Positions 1 to 15,400 of a stretch of DNA of 64,000 nt are shown here, in pieces. This DNA is from Trochalopteron elliotii. Its lineage: Eukaryota > Chordata > Aves > Passeriformes > Leiothrichidae. The notes under the pieces were generated by a model, which worked only from the letters and a program-made list of their open reading frames with translations, did not search any database and was not told where the DNA came from. The translations under genes were made by a program, and so were the position numbers. Numbering within the stretch: position 1 is the stretch's first letter; each line of letters begins with the position of its first letter. The stretch covers positions 1,283,593 through 1,347,592 of the forward strand of contig JANPWX010000074.1 of NCBI GenBank assembly GCA_024734555.1, written 5' to 3'.

Positions 1-266
1 TGCCCTGAAAAAGATGGTCCTGTGAAAGAAACTGATTACACCTAAATGCCTCAAGACAAGTCTTCTTTCTATATTTTCATGAAAACCCTACTTTCATGAT
101 TACTATGTTTATTTGCAACATGCAGGGACAATTACCTAATCAAGCACTTCCCAATTATTTTTGAAGACTGCAAAAATTAGGCTACAACGAAAGCAATGAG
201 ATTCTTTTCTTTTTTTTAATTAAAACTCTTAGTCCTGGGTGGCACACAGTGTGCTGGCAAGCTTAC
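1..266 (-). other. BIRC6: BIRC6 intron, partial, downstream of the last exon in the window
   Basis: This is the 5' part of the next intron, starting with the donor GTAAGC at 266 downwards. AT-rich, with no feature recognised. Confidence 0.85.
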
Positions 267-484
267 CTCTGCCTGGTTGGGACTTGAGTTGGGCACCCTC
301 GGTGCGTGGTGGCTGAGGGCAGACAGACAAGCCAGGATGAGGTGGATGGCCCCGATCTCCAGCGCCATGCGCCTCAGCAGCACCCCGTCGTCAGTGGTCA
401 GCGGCGTCGTGCTGAACAAACTGCGCAACACGTGGAAGGGCAGAGTTGGGAGCACGTTTGCTGAAGGAGACTGCAGGATGTGAC
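267..484 (-). CDS. BIRC6: BIRC6 exon 42 of 42 in window: helical scaffold
   Basis: The exon is 218 bases (2 bases completing Ser, then 72 codons). HILQSPSANVLPTLPFHVLR, then TPLTTDDGVLLRRMALEIGA and LSALSHHAPRVPNSS, ending NQAE. The acceptor is GACCTAG and the donor GAG|GTAAGC, phase 0. Downstream exons, including the UBC domain, lie below position 1. Confidence 0.96.
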
Positions 485-3400
485 CTAGGTCAGAGCAGGA
501 ACACATCAAACCCACGTTTTCTTTCAATAGTTCAATACAGCCTATAAATCTCTGCAATAGCTCATGAACATACAGAAATCTACTAAGGATGTAAGCAATC
601 GCATACAGTAAAGCTATCTAATACTATGTTTCTCTTCAAAGAAAAAATTCATTATGAGGAGAGTACAGAAGAAAGAATGTTTCTTTATTTTATTCATATA
701 TTTGGTAAAGAACCAAATTTCAAAAATCTGATTTGCCATTTCCAGGGAGAAAACTGGTTTGGACTAATTTTTTTTAATACATATATATTTTTAATAATTC
801 TGAATACAGCAAGGTAACGAATGAATGTGATCAGCTAACAGCAGCTCAGCTGACAAGAAGCAGCAGTTTATTAATGTAGGATTCTTTTTTGTATTCATGT
901 GCCCAATGTGTGAATTAATGCACTGACACAAACCAAGTTTCTACTGAAGTTGAACACATGGTGAAATACTAAAATAATTTTAATTAGATGAATTGCATGT
1001 ATGAATTTTGTGCTACAATTACTTAAAAATTTTAACCCCTTCACATTATGAGCAAAAATTTTCTTTTAAAAGCCACATTTCAAATACTGGAGTGACCTAT
1101 TAATGTAAGACACTTAAATATGGGAAATGGTCTCAATTTTTTTCCCATATTTAGCAATACATTTCACATTCCTTCCCTAGTGCATACACAGAAACAACTG
1201 ACAAATGGAGATACTTCAAACAGCGAAAATACTTTAAAATAGCCAACTCAACAAGTTTGCTTCCTATTTTAAATAGTAAATATTTAAGTATTTTATTTTC
1301 TCTCTCATTCTTAAAAGTTTATCAGCTATTTCATGATCCAGAGATTTAAACAAATATGTCCGTATTTGTGTGTATATGTATCTACACACATACATACATA
1401 CACATATGTTAATTCATGTCTATCTGGTACTCTTTGCAAAGAGAGTAATAAGAAGGAATCAAAAGTCCTCTGACTGGGATCTTCATTAAAAAAATCAAAA
1501 ACTTCTGGAAAATAAGCCCATCTGATAGAATTCCCTAACTGCAGGCATAGCCAAATCGAAAAAGAGAAAAGCCAAACATTTGCACATTATTAATCTTTGC
1601 AGACAACTGAATCCATGTTTTAATCTATAAGCCATAGATTTATAATTGCAGCTCTTCATATTATGCAACAAAATAATGAGATTCTACATGTGTGAAACAT
1701 TTCGAACAAAAAAGGAAGATATTAATAGTTTATATAGAAAACTAATGTGGATTACTGCGTACAACTGAAGTCACATTTTGTTGTAGAGCTGAATTCAGAT
1801 GTTTGGCTTCGGGAAAAGAGAAATTGGCTCTTTAGTCCAGCTAAAACAAAGACCACGAGGGAATGTAATTCCTGTCAACAAATGCATTGGAGAAAGCAGA
1901 GCTGCTGGCCACAAACTGCATACGAATAAATATCGGCAGAAAACTAAAGCAGCCCCTACCCATCAAGAAAATTATGTTCTGGAATGGTATTCCAATAGCA
2001 GGAGTGGCTACACACACACACAAAAAGGAAAGCAACCCAAATTCTGAGGGTCTCTTTATTAAAAAAAGAAAAAAAAGGATATAAAAATTGCCTGCAGTAA
2101 TAAGGGACTGGGACTACTCTAGAAACTGCATATAGTTTTTCAGTTATTTACCACTCAAATTAGGTGGGTGTAAGCAGCTAGACTGAATTTTTATTGCTCA
2201 GTTTATTCTTGTATACTGTCCTGCACTTAAATACCAAAGAAATAAAAAGATAAGCAGAAGGGAGGGCAAACGAGATTCTTGGTTTTCCAGCTGGTCTTAT
2301 GAGGTCCATGTTGCACACCACTCTACAGAGTGCTAAACAGAGACTAACTTCTGATGATTGCAGAAAAACCAGCACTCTTTTCAAAGTCAAAATTACAGAA
2401 TTGTGTAGGTTGGAAAAGACCCCTGACACCATCAAGTTCAACTGTAAACCTGACACTGCTCAAGTACACCAGTGCAGAATATTCAGTGAAAGGAAATGCC
2501 TTAAATGTAAGAAAATATATTTCATACACACTGGTCCAGTTCTCCAAAACAGTAAGAAACATGAATATTAGAACTATAAGCATAATTCCAGGTTCATTTG
2601 CAAAGACACTGACAACAATTTTTTTTTCCTGGCTTGTCTGTTAATTCTTTGAAGAATATCCCATTTCTCCCTCTGAACTCACACCATCAAGGAAGAGCTT
2701 CTGTTTAGGAAATTTAATCACTATAATATTTAGATCTTACTCTCCTTTTCTAGAACCACTATTCAATGGTTCAGTTGACATCTGTTGTAGCTTTGTTCTT
2801 ATCCCTATTATTCTGCATTTGGTTGCAGAATTATAGGATATTTGCTCAATTAGTTGAGAATTTCTAGCTACTCAGATCATTCTGTCTGAATGCAGTCATC
2901 TTGACAGTGTCGTTGTAGGTTTTATCAATACTTATTTTACAATTACTCTGACATGAGATGAGAACCCTTGAATACTGATGATTATGATAAAACTTTGCCG
3001 GACAGAATTTAACAGAGACAACAGTTTATCAAAGATGCCTTCAATGAGCTTCTGCACAAACCAATTCTAACTTCCTGATAAAAGCAATACAGTGCAAACA
3101 AATTTAAGTAAAATGATCTATCTGTGGTCTACAAAGAAAGGTAATAATTACAGCACATACTTCCTTCACCATCATCTGTAACTCCCAACACCAATCTCAA
3201 CAGACACTGAGCATGTTTCCGTTCTTTTAGCAGCACCTCAGCATAGCCCGGCAGACGGAGAAATAAACCAAAGGCAGCCAAAGAATGTGCAGGAATGGGA
3301 GACATAGTCTGGACTGTTGACTTGATCGGTGGAGGTTCTGCAGCAATTGTTTCTGGTGCTTCATACACCAATTCCCCTGATTGTTCAATGGTAACCCATT

Positions 3401-6400
3401 CAAACTGATCACTGTCCTTCTGTTTTTCCTGTGTGGCTGACGTAACCACTGGAGTGCTCACCTTAACCAAGAGAACAACAAAGAAATTTGGCAGTTACTC
3501 AGTTGAACACCTTAAATAGAAGTTCTATTATAGTAAGGATCTAAAAGACATGCAATCTTAATGTAGGACACGATAAAAAAGTCACATGAAATACTCTGCC
3601 ATTTGCAGACATAGGGACCATGCTAAATGGCTGAAAAGGGCATACTTGTTGCATTTGCAATACAGTGCTAGAAAGTCACGTCTACACAAGCAAGCAAAAA
3701 CATTTTGCCAACCTAAAATCCTCAGTTAATGTGTGTTCCTTAAATACAGAGGCATAAGAGACACTAATTGCTCTAGAGTAAATACAAAGATTAATTTATG
3801 TACCATACTGTTAAATAAGAAATGGGCCTTTTATTTTTAACATTAAACACTGTGAATGTAAGTATTTAATTTTTAATTACCTATTGCAAAAAGAAGAATA
3901 ATTAATCATAATGCATTTAAAAACAAAGAATAACTTCAGGTATCTTAGCAGTTTTGTAGCAACTCGTGATCCTTTGGAGCTTTTGATTAATTTGGCAGGC
4001 TTTATTACTATTATACTCTAACAGAACAGTCTGTTTTATGACCGGAAGTCTGTGCAGTCAAACATTATGATGGGACTAAGAGTTTAAGGGGATAGTAGCT
4101 ATACAGTGCCCCAAGACACAATCAAACAATTTAAATGAAATTATGACACTGAGGTCCTTCTCATAATTAAATGTCACAGAAGTTTCAGGCTTTCATGCTA
4201 TTCAGATAAACTGATTTGATCATATTTAGAAATTTAGTACTTATCACCAGTCTCATCTAAACTGGAAAAGTTTAATATGAAAAGCCTATACAGAAATTAT
4301 CCAGAATAACAAATTCCTAATTTAAAGTCAAAGCCATATTTTACTGCATTTATTCTAATTATCTTCACATTAGGAGAAACAGAAGTACCAGTGACTTGGA
4401 GAAATATAAAAGTAAAATTAAAGAATTAAGGGTCTGGAGAAATCTCATTATTCACTCTGAATAGTCTGTTTGGTACTATTGTATTTAATTTTGTTTATGG
4501 TTGGCAGAATTTTTATTCAGCATTTGAATCCAAACATATATCTCAAGCTAAGAAATTGTGCAAAGACAGTAAGTTCCCAGGAATACAGAAAAAGAAGGAA
4601 AAAAAAAAAGAATGAAATTTCTCATGGTCACAAGTTACCTTCCATGTGTTGCAGAATGCCATATATCAGTTTTCTTCAATACAGAGTACACATTATCTCT
4701 CTTGGAATTCACAATACAGTAACTGTTTATGTAAATACTTTTCCTTAACTTGCAATTTTTGAACTGCATTGGTATTGGACCTCTAAGGCCTTTATAGAAC
4801 TATCTGCAAAGGATGCATACTAATGATCCAGTCTCACTACAGGGTTCCTATGGTTGCCATAATTTTACAGTCAGGGTACTGAACAGCACCCTTAATTAAT
4901 GATTAATTCAGTTTCAAAGGGAATAAATATTCTTTCCTGTTAGGACTATCAGCCAAAAACTTCAAAAACATATCAAATAGAATCTGAATAATTCACAGGT
5001 TATTTTTCTCTTTTTAGCAGTATGTATACTTAGAACAGCAGCCAAAGGAGTAATCCCACACTAATGCCACTATTGACATGCCTATCAGTGCATCCAGAGG
5101 AATTCTATTTATAAGTATACAAATAATATCTATTATTTCTTAATATAAATATATTTTAAATGATACTGTTACTTATAATAATAAAATGACATCATCTGCT
5201 TTGAGAATTGAATTTCGCTTAACCATAAAAATATCTATGAGGGTACATTTGCATGAAGAATTAAGTGATAAGCAAGTATGCCTTTATAGTATATCAGTAA
5301 CTTTATTTTACTACGCCCTCCAAGATATTTTAAGTTAACAGAAGCAGCTTGCCTTGGTCCCACAAGGACACAGCTACTCAGGCAGCCTGACATGGACAGG
5401 GAAGCACATGAGCAGCTGGACAGGGCTGTAGAGTTATGTCCTTGCCTATTTTAAAGTAACTTCCCCACATAACTGAGAAGTTAAACTGAACCATAGAGAA
5501 ATATAAGGAAAATACTGTCCTTAAACAAACAAATGAAGTACTCTCAGCATGTTTTCTGACATTTCTTTTTTTCCACTCACTTGTTGAATTACGTCAGGAT
5601 AAAGCATAGGGAGTCTCTCTGCAATAAGAGCCAATCCGCCCATGCCTGCAAAAACTTGCAGTGGAGACTGAATGGGACAGGTTTCAAGAAGTGATTCATC
5701 TAAAACTGCATCCATACACTCATCCCCAGGACTGATGGCTTCATCTTCAGGGCAAGGTCCCAGTAAATCTGCATGCTCTATAAAAACATAAATGTAAAAG
5801 AAATTAACACATATCATCAATACTGTGTTTATTTCTTTGTCCTCGTTCTAAAAGTGGATTTCAAAAATATTGGTTCCTTCTTGAGCAAAGACTGAGCCAA
5901 GAACCCAAAATGAATACAAGAATATCTGAAGAAAATAAGTGTTAGTGGTACCTTTTGCCAATGACAGCAGATCCACATCAAATTTAGCATTATTTATAAA
6001 GGGCTACATGTTAATTATTAGCATTTTATGTTTTATTAGATTTTTATGTTTTATTAGAATTTGATCCATGCCTTCGAGACTTTGCTAATTTTGGAGTTAC
6101 GACACTTTTTAACACTCTTTATTATGGAAGTTAAGTGTAGGTTTATTATTCTCCAATGAAGAGTTTATAGCTGAAGAAAGGAAAGATAATCTTAACCTTA
6201 AATTAGTTTTGCTTCTCACATCTCCTCTCTGTGAGGTGCCAGAATGACTCTCTGTGAAAGCCATGAAATATAATTCTATTCTTCCTCATGAAAAAAGATC
6301 ATGATCTGGATTTCTAATTTTCTACTTGCCTCCATCCTATGACTAAGCACCCTAACATCTTGTACAACAGACAAAAAAATGAACATTCTATGCACTTATG

Positions 6401-9400
6401 CACACAAGTATATACAGAATACACAGATCCCTAACACAATTCCTTATTGGCAAAAATCAACCCTCCTTGCTAATTGCCACAGGCAAACTTCAGAGAATAT
6501 TCTGTATATTTAATTCAAAAATCTGTTTGGCAGATTGTATTTTTAAGCAATGTAATGGACAGGTCCTTTAACTGTAGAGGTCTTCACAGTACAGCCACAT
6601 CAAAAGGCAGGAGGGATAAAGTGGTCTTAGTATTTCTTCACTGTGAGCAATCTGACACTCATGATAATCTTCAGTTATACTCCAAATATATACTACACGT
6701 GCTATTATTTATTATATACTTGTAAAAACACAGAAGCACATTAAAGAATAACTTATGCAGCTACCAAAAATTTCTTACGAAAAAATTTTTAAATACCAGA
6801 CACTGTATCTTTTAACAGATACTTCATCTTTTAAAACCGCTTCTTCTCTAATTTGAAAGGGAATAGGAAACAGCAGGTCTTTCCCCATCCTAATTCTCAA
6901 CTTTCAAACATGAAAGAAGAAGCACCATGTTACAAAGACATCACCAATATGCTGTGGGAGGATCACATTGCTTTGGAACAGTATGATCGAAGTGTAAGAT
7001 TTAATAAGTTTAAATCAGGGACCTGTAGAAATATGTACATCAATTCATCCTACTTCAGACACACAGGCTATGAGAAGTCTGTCTGTCTGAAAAAGCCTTT
7101 CATATACAGACTGAGAAAAGGTCACAGATACTTTCAAAGCAGGATAATCCTTGTAAGAAAATGTCCAAAGTGTTTTTATATAACACTTTCAATACATACA
7201 GCTTTGATGTCTACTGTTCTAAATGACAAAGGCAGAAATCTCCTCCATGGAGTGCTCTTTTTCCCCACAGACAGTGGGTGAGGGTCACAAACTTGCCTTC
7301 CACCACACATATGGAGGATTGCACCTTGCTAGGCTGAACATGACCTGCAATTCAATTGCTTGCAATGGCATGAATTGATTGGACCACAAGAAATGTTAGA
7401 TATCCTTCACAACGATGGTTTTAAAATAAAGATTTTGACAAAAAACCTCACCCTTCTGTTTTGCAGTGTAAAAAGCTGTAAGCCTTCCCAAAGGAAGAAA
7501 ATAAGAAAATTGAAATGCAGAGATACTGATAATGCACAGAAAACTGTTTCTCTGCAAAAGACACTTGTAAAGTAAGTTCTCAGTGAGTAAGGCTACAGGC
7601 AGATCCTTTCATTGTGAGTGCAAATACATCCCGTCACCTTCAATATTCACTCAAGGAGTTACACTCAAGCATGCTTCTCAAGTCCTTGCTTTAGTTAATC
7701 TTCTTATAACCCAATTTAAACCATTTCACCTCCATGAGTATTTTCCAAGTTTTCAATGAAGTCATGCCCTTCAGCTGTGGAAAAACTGCTGATCTCAAAA
7801 AAGGCATTGAAGCACACAGAAAAAATGTTAATAAATTACACTTTTCCTCAGACAGTAGTAAATGTAGCATTAGAGACACCAGGTGAAGCTATAAAATTTA
7901 TTCAGCATGGATGGTGTCAAAAACCCCACATAAGTAAAGGAACACTGATACATAAGAATGTTTTCTCTAGATACTACAAACTAAGCATGAAAAAGCAGTA
8001 GCTCTGACCTTCATTATTGCTGAGTGGTGATTGTGAATAAAACTAATATTCTGCTGTGTAGCACCACAGATCAATGGATTTGTAATGATAAACTCAAAAT
8101 TTCCAAAGTATTTGTCTCAAGTTTTTTTTTTTAAAGTGCCCAGTACATTAATAAAAGTTCAGAGGACCTTTATGTCTTCACATGCAACTTTACCACTAAA
8201 TTGAACCTTCTCTAATGATTTGAGTTTTACTCAAATAGTAAAATACTTACCACATGTTTAGAATTCAAATAGAGCAACTAAACAACAGCATTGTTTGGAA
8301 AAGATATGTCTCTCAGTAGTGTGAGAGATATGTATATCCAGACACTGCACAGAGTAATGAAATGCTTATTTCAGACCAGATATCAGGAAAATCATATTTT
8401 GTTTTCAACACTTCTGTTTCTTATCTTTTCTAGAAACAGACTATCAAGTGAACAGTTATTAAAAGAAGCCCCTGTCTTAGAAGAACTGAATGATTAACTT
8501 CGGAATTCCATGCTGCATCAGCAGGTTGATGATCAGTAGATCACAATTAGTTTAATTTCAAAGTCCCATTTCTCTAAGTCTTGCCTAAACGAATGATAAA
8601 AAAATATTTCAGAACAGATTCCTGGGATAGATCTCCTCCCTTCCCTTCCTCAGCAAGTAGATAGCAAGCAAGTGGCAGCAGTATTATCAAGAAATATATT
8701 GCATTTAAAAAGTTAAATATTTTTAAAAGCTGGAGTTATAAGACCTGCTTAGATGGCTTGAGAGTAATCCCCATTTTCAAAGCAGCATTTGGTACCTAAG
8801 ATACTGCAATAAAAAAATTCAGAGGCTTCTTTAACTCATGTGGTTTCAAACAGCTCCAGTATTACTAAATCTGCCCTCATTACCAGCACACTTACTAAAG
8901 AGACTGATACACATGTCAAGAAATAAAATACACTGTATCTATACAATCATAATTGTATCACATACAACATTACAAGGAAAAAAGAAAAGTGAAACCAGAA
9001 CAGCCATATTGGAGGATCTTATAAATACAATTTAGGCAGGCAATGAACTTCTACTTTATCACAAAGTTTAGCTCTTGTCTAGAAAAGAATAGCTCAGGAA
9101 AATCATCCAAGAAAATACAGAAAACTGCTGTTCCTCATCAAGAAACTCAAAACAATTTTTGTCCAAAATAAAAACATCTTTAGAAAGTGTGTACCAAAAC
9201 AGTAAGAACACTCACCTTTTTCTGTGTGAAGGCGTTTAAATGAGTCTGTTTTTGATAAGCTTGGATCTGAGATTACTTTGGAACCAAGTTTAACTGTCAG
9301 ATCTATTGATCGGTATCCTTGAGGGAGTTTGCGGTCATACAGCAGAGTCAGAAGCTGGGCAAGTGTCATTTCAGCTGGTAATGGCTGACCTAGACAACAA

Positions 9401-12400
9401 TGGCATCAAGTCAGAGGGGAAAATTCTGACTGGGTTATTTTAACATACATATCCAGGTACTGATCATTGCTTGCACCACAGATGCCAAGTAGACTAAATA
9501 TCATCTAGCTCCAAACTATGGCCTTAATTTTACCATTTGTTCTCTTGGGAAAAGGGGCCCCATCAGTTTGGAACCAATCATCAAAAAATCTATGCCAACA
9601 TTCCCTAAGACAGCTCTGCTGAGAGCACAAGCACTTGGCACATTTAACAAATGGCTAAGGCTGTAATTTGATGTGTATTTTAAGTGGGTACTGGCTGTCC
9701 CTTCTACTAAACACCACCTATGCATCACCCTTGAATTATGGGAGCATAGAGGTGTTTGTGACCAGAGGGTAAAACGGTTGGTATTGAAAAAAGTGGAAAA
9801 CAAAGAAACTGGCAAGATTTTGGCCACTTTGTTGATTGCAAATATGTTCTTCCCTGAAGTTACAAGCAAATCTCAAGGCAGAAAAATTTTGCCTGACAAC
9901 AAGTAGATTTACACATGAAATATCTTAGTGCTGGTTCATGTAATAGCATGCCCATTTCATCTTGACTGTACTTAATCAAGTAAAACAATATCTAAGAGTT
10001 TCTTAGTAACAACCTGTTTCTTCAATTGAAGATTGTGTCTTAAGAAAAACAAAACTTAAAAATGCCTTGCCACTGTGCAAGTGAGTAAGTTTTCTGCCCA
10101 CTTTTCCCCACCGATTTTCTTTACATGGCTTATTATTTTGTAACAACTATCTGCTGTACAAGACATGGCCAGATCACAAATACAGAACGGCTTACATGAC
10201 TGTCGCAAGACAGTCAACCTTTACCAGCTACATACTGAAAACAAACACTGGGTTTTGATCTCATCTCCAAAATACCAGTATCATAGATTATCCTGAGTTG
10301 GAAGGGACTCACAAGGATCAAATCCCAACTCTTGGCCTTACACAGGACAGCCCCAAGAGTCACATCATGTGCCTGAGGGCGTTTTCCAATGCTTCTTGAA
10401 CTGCCAGGCTTGGTGCTGTGACCACTTCCCTTGGGAGCCTGATCCAGTGCCCAACCACGCTCTGTGTGAAGAATCTTTTCCTAATATTCACCCTAAACCT
10501 CTCTGACACAACTTCAGACCATTCCCTTAGGTCCTGCCATTGGTCATCAGAAAAGAGATCAGTGCCCCTCCTCTTTCCCTCATGAGGAAGTTGCTGACTC
10601 TCCCCGTAGTCTCTTCTCCAGACTGACCAAGTGACCTCAGCCATCCCTCATACAGCTTCCCCTCAAGGCCTTTAACTCTCTTCATTGCTCTCTTCTGGAC
10701 TATCTTTAATAGCTTTATGTCCTTTTTACATTGTGTTACCCAAAACTGCCGCCAGCACTCGAGGTGAGGCTGCCCCAGTCCAGAGCAGAGCAGAGCAGAG
10801 CAGGACAATCCCCTTCCTGGCCCAGTGCCTGATATGCCTACCCTCTGGAAGAGCCTGTAACCATCCATCATGGCACACCAATCACTGGACTCATCCCACT
10901 AGGTCTCATTCATTAATTTTAGGTATTTTAATCCAAATATTAAAATACAATCCTGCTAGCAATTGGCATGGGATAGTGTCAAAGCTGGTAATTTGATAGT
11001 AAGTTTCAAATTTAGGGATTTTTTTGGCATGAAAATGTCTTTAATCAGAAGTTAACCACCTAATTCCATTAGCTGGATCCAGACAAGAAGCTGTTCTGTA
11101 TAAAAATGAAGTGTTTCACCCACGTTTCTGTCATTTATTCCTGATCTAAGTCACTACAATTTTTACACAAGAGAGATTGCCATTCTTGCCACCAGTCTGG
11201 CAACCTTGCCATACTGTATCTGATACACAGGGAACATGACCAACTGCTTAAACCACAAATGTTATGCAATTCAAGAATATTCCTGAACTGGCAAATCAAC
11301 CTTTCAGAGAGCAATGCGAGATGGTTGCCCACTTAGAACCTGAAATAATAGGGCACTAGTACCAATCCAGTTCTGCATTGAATATGGAAGAAAACCTAAG
11401 TCACCTTTCAAGACCACGCTGCTTCATTTGTGAGTGAAAGTGGAAGTGTTTTGAGAGTTTTTTTAGGAAAAAGGTATTAAACTTCAAGGGAGATCAACAT
11501 AATTGCTACTTTTTTCCAGCCGCTATGATGCTACAGTGCTGCAGTTGCTGATGTTATAATGCTTTCCAGCTGAAAGCTGTTTACCAGCCCAGAAGGGCTC
11601 CACTCTTCCAAGATGCTAATGCCCACTACCATTGTAACAACTTCCTGATCATGTATCAGCCACTGAAAGGACCATAATTTCGATGTTTTTAATGTATTAT
11701 TAAAGTTACCTGGTAGTAGTTTATGGTATAGATGAAAGACTGGAACACTAATGGTCTTGCTGGACGATTCTCCTCCTGAGGAAGAAGTACCAACTTTATC
11801 TGTCATCACTCTTCCTCGCCTTGATGGTGGACGTGGAGGAGTGGATGAAACAGCTCTTTTTGACTGAGATTTCAAACCTAGTACAGAAGTACAAAAAAAA
11901 AATCAAGTTGCTCTAGTATTTAATGCCTTCAGTTAGCCAAGATACAACATACTCTAAACCTTCAATGATAGAAAAATGTAAAAACTTGACCTCAATGGCT
12001 AATTAAATTCCAGAATAACATTTATGTATAAAACATATTTGGATATAATCCCAGTATTTTTAGTTAAAAGGCTGTGCATTCTCCTGAGCCCTAAACATAA
12101 ACCCAACCATAACTAGATGGTACTATGCATAAAAAAAGCAAAAGCTATTCTGATTCTGCTCGCTCTCTCACAATGGGCCCCACAGCAAAACTTTTTAAGG
12201 CTGTCTTTTCACCTGAAAGCAAGAAAGGCAAAATTTTCTAAACTGACAGACATTTCAGCACAGATTATAGATACCAACCACTTGTCTGGCCTAAAAGGTG
12301 ACTTTAGCTGCAGTACTGACAGTACTACATGTGATGAAAGGTGTCTTTGTAAGTGGTTTTCAAGATCCCTGGCCTCAAAACATTTGAAGTAAGCACTAAA

Positions 12401-15400
12401 TGAAAATTAGGAGGCAGAATAGCTACATAAAAGCTTACTGTTACCACACAGCAAGACTGCCCTCTCTCAGGAAAACTTAACATGACTTAAGGTACAGCAA
12501 AATTATACTGCAATTGTGTACCCTTCTGTGCAGGTGACAGACCAAGGTAAAAAGCCAAGATACAAAGACAGACAATTACTAACTTATCATTGTCCAAGAG
12601 CTGCCACAAAACTAGTAACATCCACACTTCAAATGCTGTAACAACATCTGGTTTCAGCTGATCATTAGAAGCAACTCTAACGTACAACACATTGTCCAAC
12701 AATCTCAGCACACTAAACTAGCTTGCCTCACAAAGATCAGGCTGCAAATACCATCTTCTCCCTCTATTAATTGCACCCATAGGTAAAAATTTAAATACTT
12801 TTAACTCCTTGAGATTCTGAGGACACTTTAAAAACCCCCAGAATATGTGAAAAATTAATGAGAAAAGAAGAAAATATTTGACAAACAGGTAGTAAAAATA
12901 AATGCAAATGAAGTAAGTTTGTATTTAAACTCCTACTCATTTGGAAAAAATTGGAAACAACATTAGAAAAAACTGAAATCTGTTTCTTTTTAATAGAGAA
13001 TGGGCTGTATCATGCAGTAGGATGAGCGAGGCAATTGGAATGACATGGCTGAATATGCTGTGCCCTATCTTCAAGCTTGGCATAATATTTTTGTTTCTTT
13101 CTAGATTTTTTTATTCATGTTTTAACCCTTTGCTTGGACCTATTAATATTTTAGATACTACTGAAACATGTTTAAGTGGCACCTACTGTAAATAGGTCCA
13201 CTATTTACATAAACAATCAGATAAAGGACCTGTAATTAACATAGCTATGTTGTTTTAAAAGTATACCAAGTTCAGTGAAACTGCTGCCCTATTCAACATC
13301 TGCGTTAAGAGTTATATCTACGTCTAAAAACCTGAAATAAAAAGCTTAAGAAATATTGGTGCCAAAAGTCAAAGGAAATCATCATCTCTGCTTTACGCTT
13401 CATGAAGTGCGAATGAACTCGAGGTACCTCAATAATGGCAGAAAGCTAGATAGGAAGGGAATAGTTTGAAGTTCATTAATCAACTTCAAACCGAAAGACT
13501 AATGACTTCTACAGCCATCATCTGAACTGTAACATTTGTGTACCACTGCAAAATTACTATGCTCAATCTATATCCTCCAACAGTAGGTCTGCAGGAAAAA
13601 GGCATACATGAAAGACTGCTGAAGGTTTGACTTACTAGTTTATATAAACTGAATGCTTTGAAAGAAACTCCAGTATTAGCTGTTTCCAAGTGGAATAACA
13701 CAGTTTTATGCCAACATCTCCATCTGACAGTTTTCAGCAGAGTACCATTAGCTGTTATGCAAAGTATGTGGATACCTTTTATTTCCAAAGCATGTTTTGG
13801 GAAGAGAGATGATTAAACTCTGTTGCACCAGCTACTGCAAAAAGGGAGAAGCAAGAATACCCTCCAAGCTCCAGGGGTGTCCTTAAAAAATGCTGAAAAA
13901 TACCCTAGCAACAGCATCCACAAAGGTATCACTGACACATATATTTAGGTGTACACAGATTTGACAAATTTGTCAAAGTGTAATCTGCTAGAGGCAGCTG
14001 TTTCATCAGGAATCAATCTCTGCTGCCTAACAGTCAGTTACATTACAATTGTAGTACTGGGTACTACAATCTTTTTTACCATCACTAGTAAAAAAAATTA
14101 ATTATTGGCAGATATTTTCTTCCCCACACACACGTTCAACACCAGAAAGATCCATTTTATAAAATGGAAGAAAAAGACATACCAGAAGCAACAACAACAC
14201 TGTAATTGTCCTGAAATCCATTTTCTGCTTTAACTTTTTCTTTCTCTTCATAGTTCTTTTTTTCTTTATCTTCCTTCTGTTCATTAATTAGCTTAGCTGT
14301 AATACTGGGTGTATCTATATGGGGATGGAGGGGACAAGGACAAACAAAGAGAGGAAAGAAAAGCATTTCAAGATACTAAGTTGATTTTACTAGTTTCTAA
14401 GCTGTTAACAACGCTATTCTCAACTACTGTAGTGTCTCAGAGTTCCAGCACAGGCACCAATAGTCTTGTCAATACCTATGAAATAAGGTATTACAGTAAT
14501 TCTGTCCTCTTCTTCCCCCAAAACTCTGTCCTCTGACAATTTAAATCTGTAACAGTTCAAAACCATTACTTGAGGAGTCAAGTGTTTTCACATTAAAAAA
14601 CCCACTAAACCACTGCAAGCAACCAAAAACGAGATTAAGCAAAAAGTCCCTATCCAAACCCAAACCAAAGGAACCAAAAAACCCACAAAAAATCTTGACA
14701 AAACAACAACAGGAAAAAAAAATAAAATAAAATAAAATTCCAAATCACTTCTTTTAAAGACAGCAGCAGACTTATTTAATTAGGCTCTTAGGTTTTTGTA
14801 TTTGGGTCTGGGTATCTCTCGTTACATACTGATCCAATTTCAGAACTGGTAAATTCCCTTCCTTTGAAACTGGAAGATGCCTAAAGTACATTTACACAAC
14901 CACATCTTGAGCTGTTTACTTAAGAAAACATTAGATTACTGCAGTTCAACCATTTTGGCTCAATCATTACTGTAGATCACAACTATCAGTGAGTTACTAA
15001 ATCTAATCTAATTTATTAAATCACTGATGATTGGTGACAGTGGATGATTTCATACCCTGTATGGTACAACACTGGCACCAAAACGGCCAAGTAATTCTCT
15101 AATTGCATCTGAGTAGTAACTTGCTTCCACACAGCCACAGCAGCTTTAGGGTATAACCAGACTCAAGACCTAGAAGTACCATCCAGCTACCTTTAACTGT
15201 GTGTCAGGAGTGGGTGAGGTGCTGAAAGGGATGTGGTTTGGCTGCTTGGAAATATATTATGATTTGTGCCTGAAGACATTAATTATCTCTGTGTTAGACA
15301 GCAGTGGAGACTAAAAAAAGATAAAGAGTGGGAAACTACTGCCACTTAGGACTCAACATTCAGACACATACACTCTTCTCTGTGTATAGATCTGTGTGTA

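Noticed and set aside
6853..7281. 142-codon open frame on the plus strand
   Set aside because: It lies in a BIRC6 intron, has no recognisable domain and shows no codon or splice signals; it looks like chance in AT-rich DNA.
10360..10871. Open frames on both strands
   Set aside because: They fall inside the CR1 fragment and are remnants or shadows of it, interrupted relative to the LINE protein.
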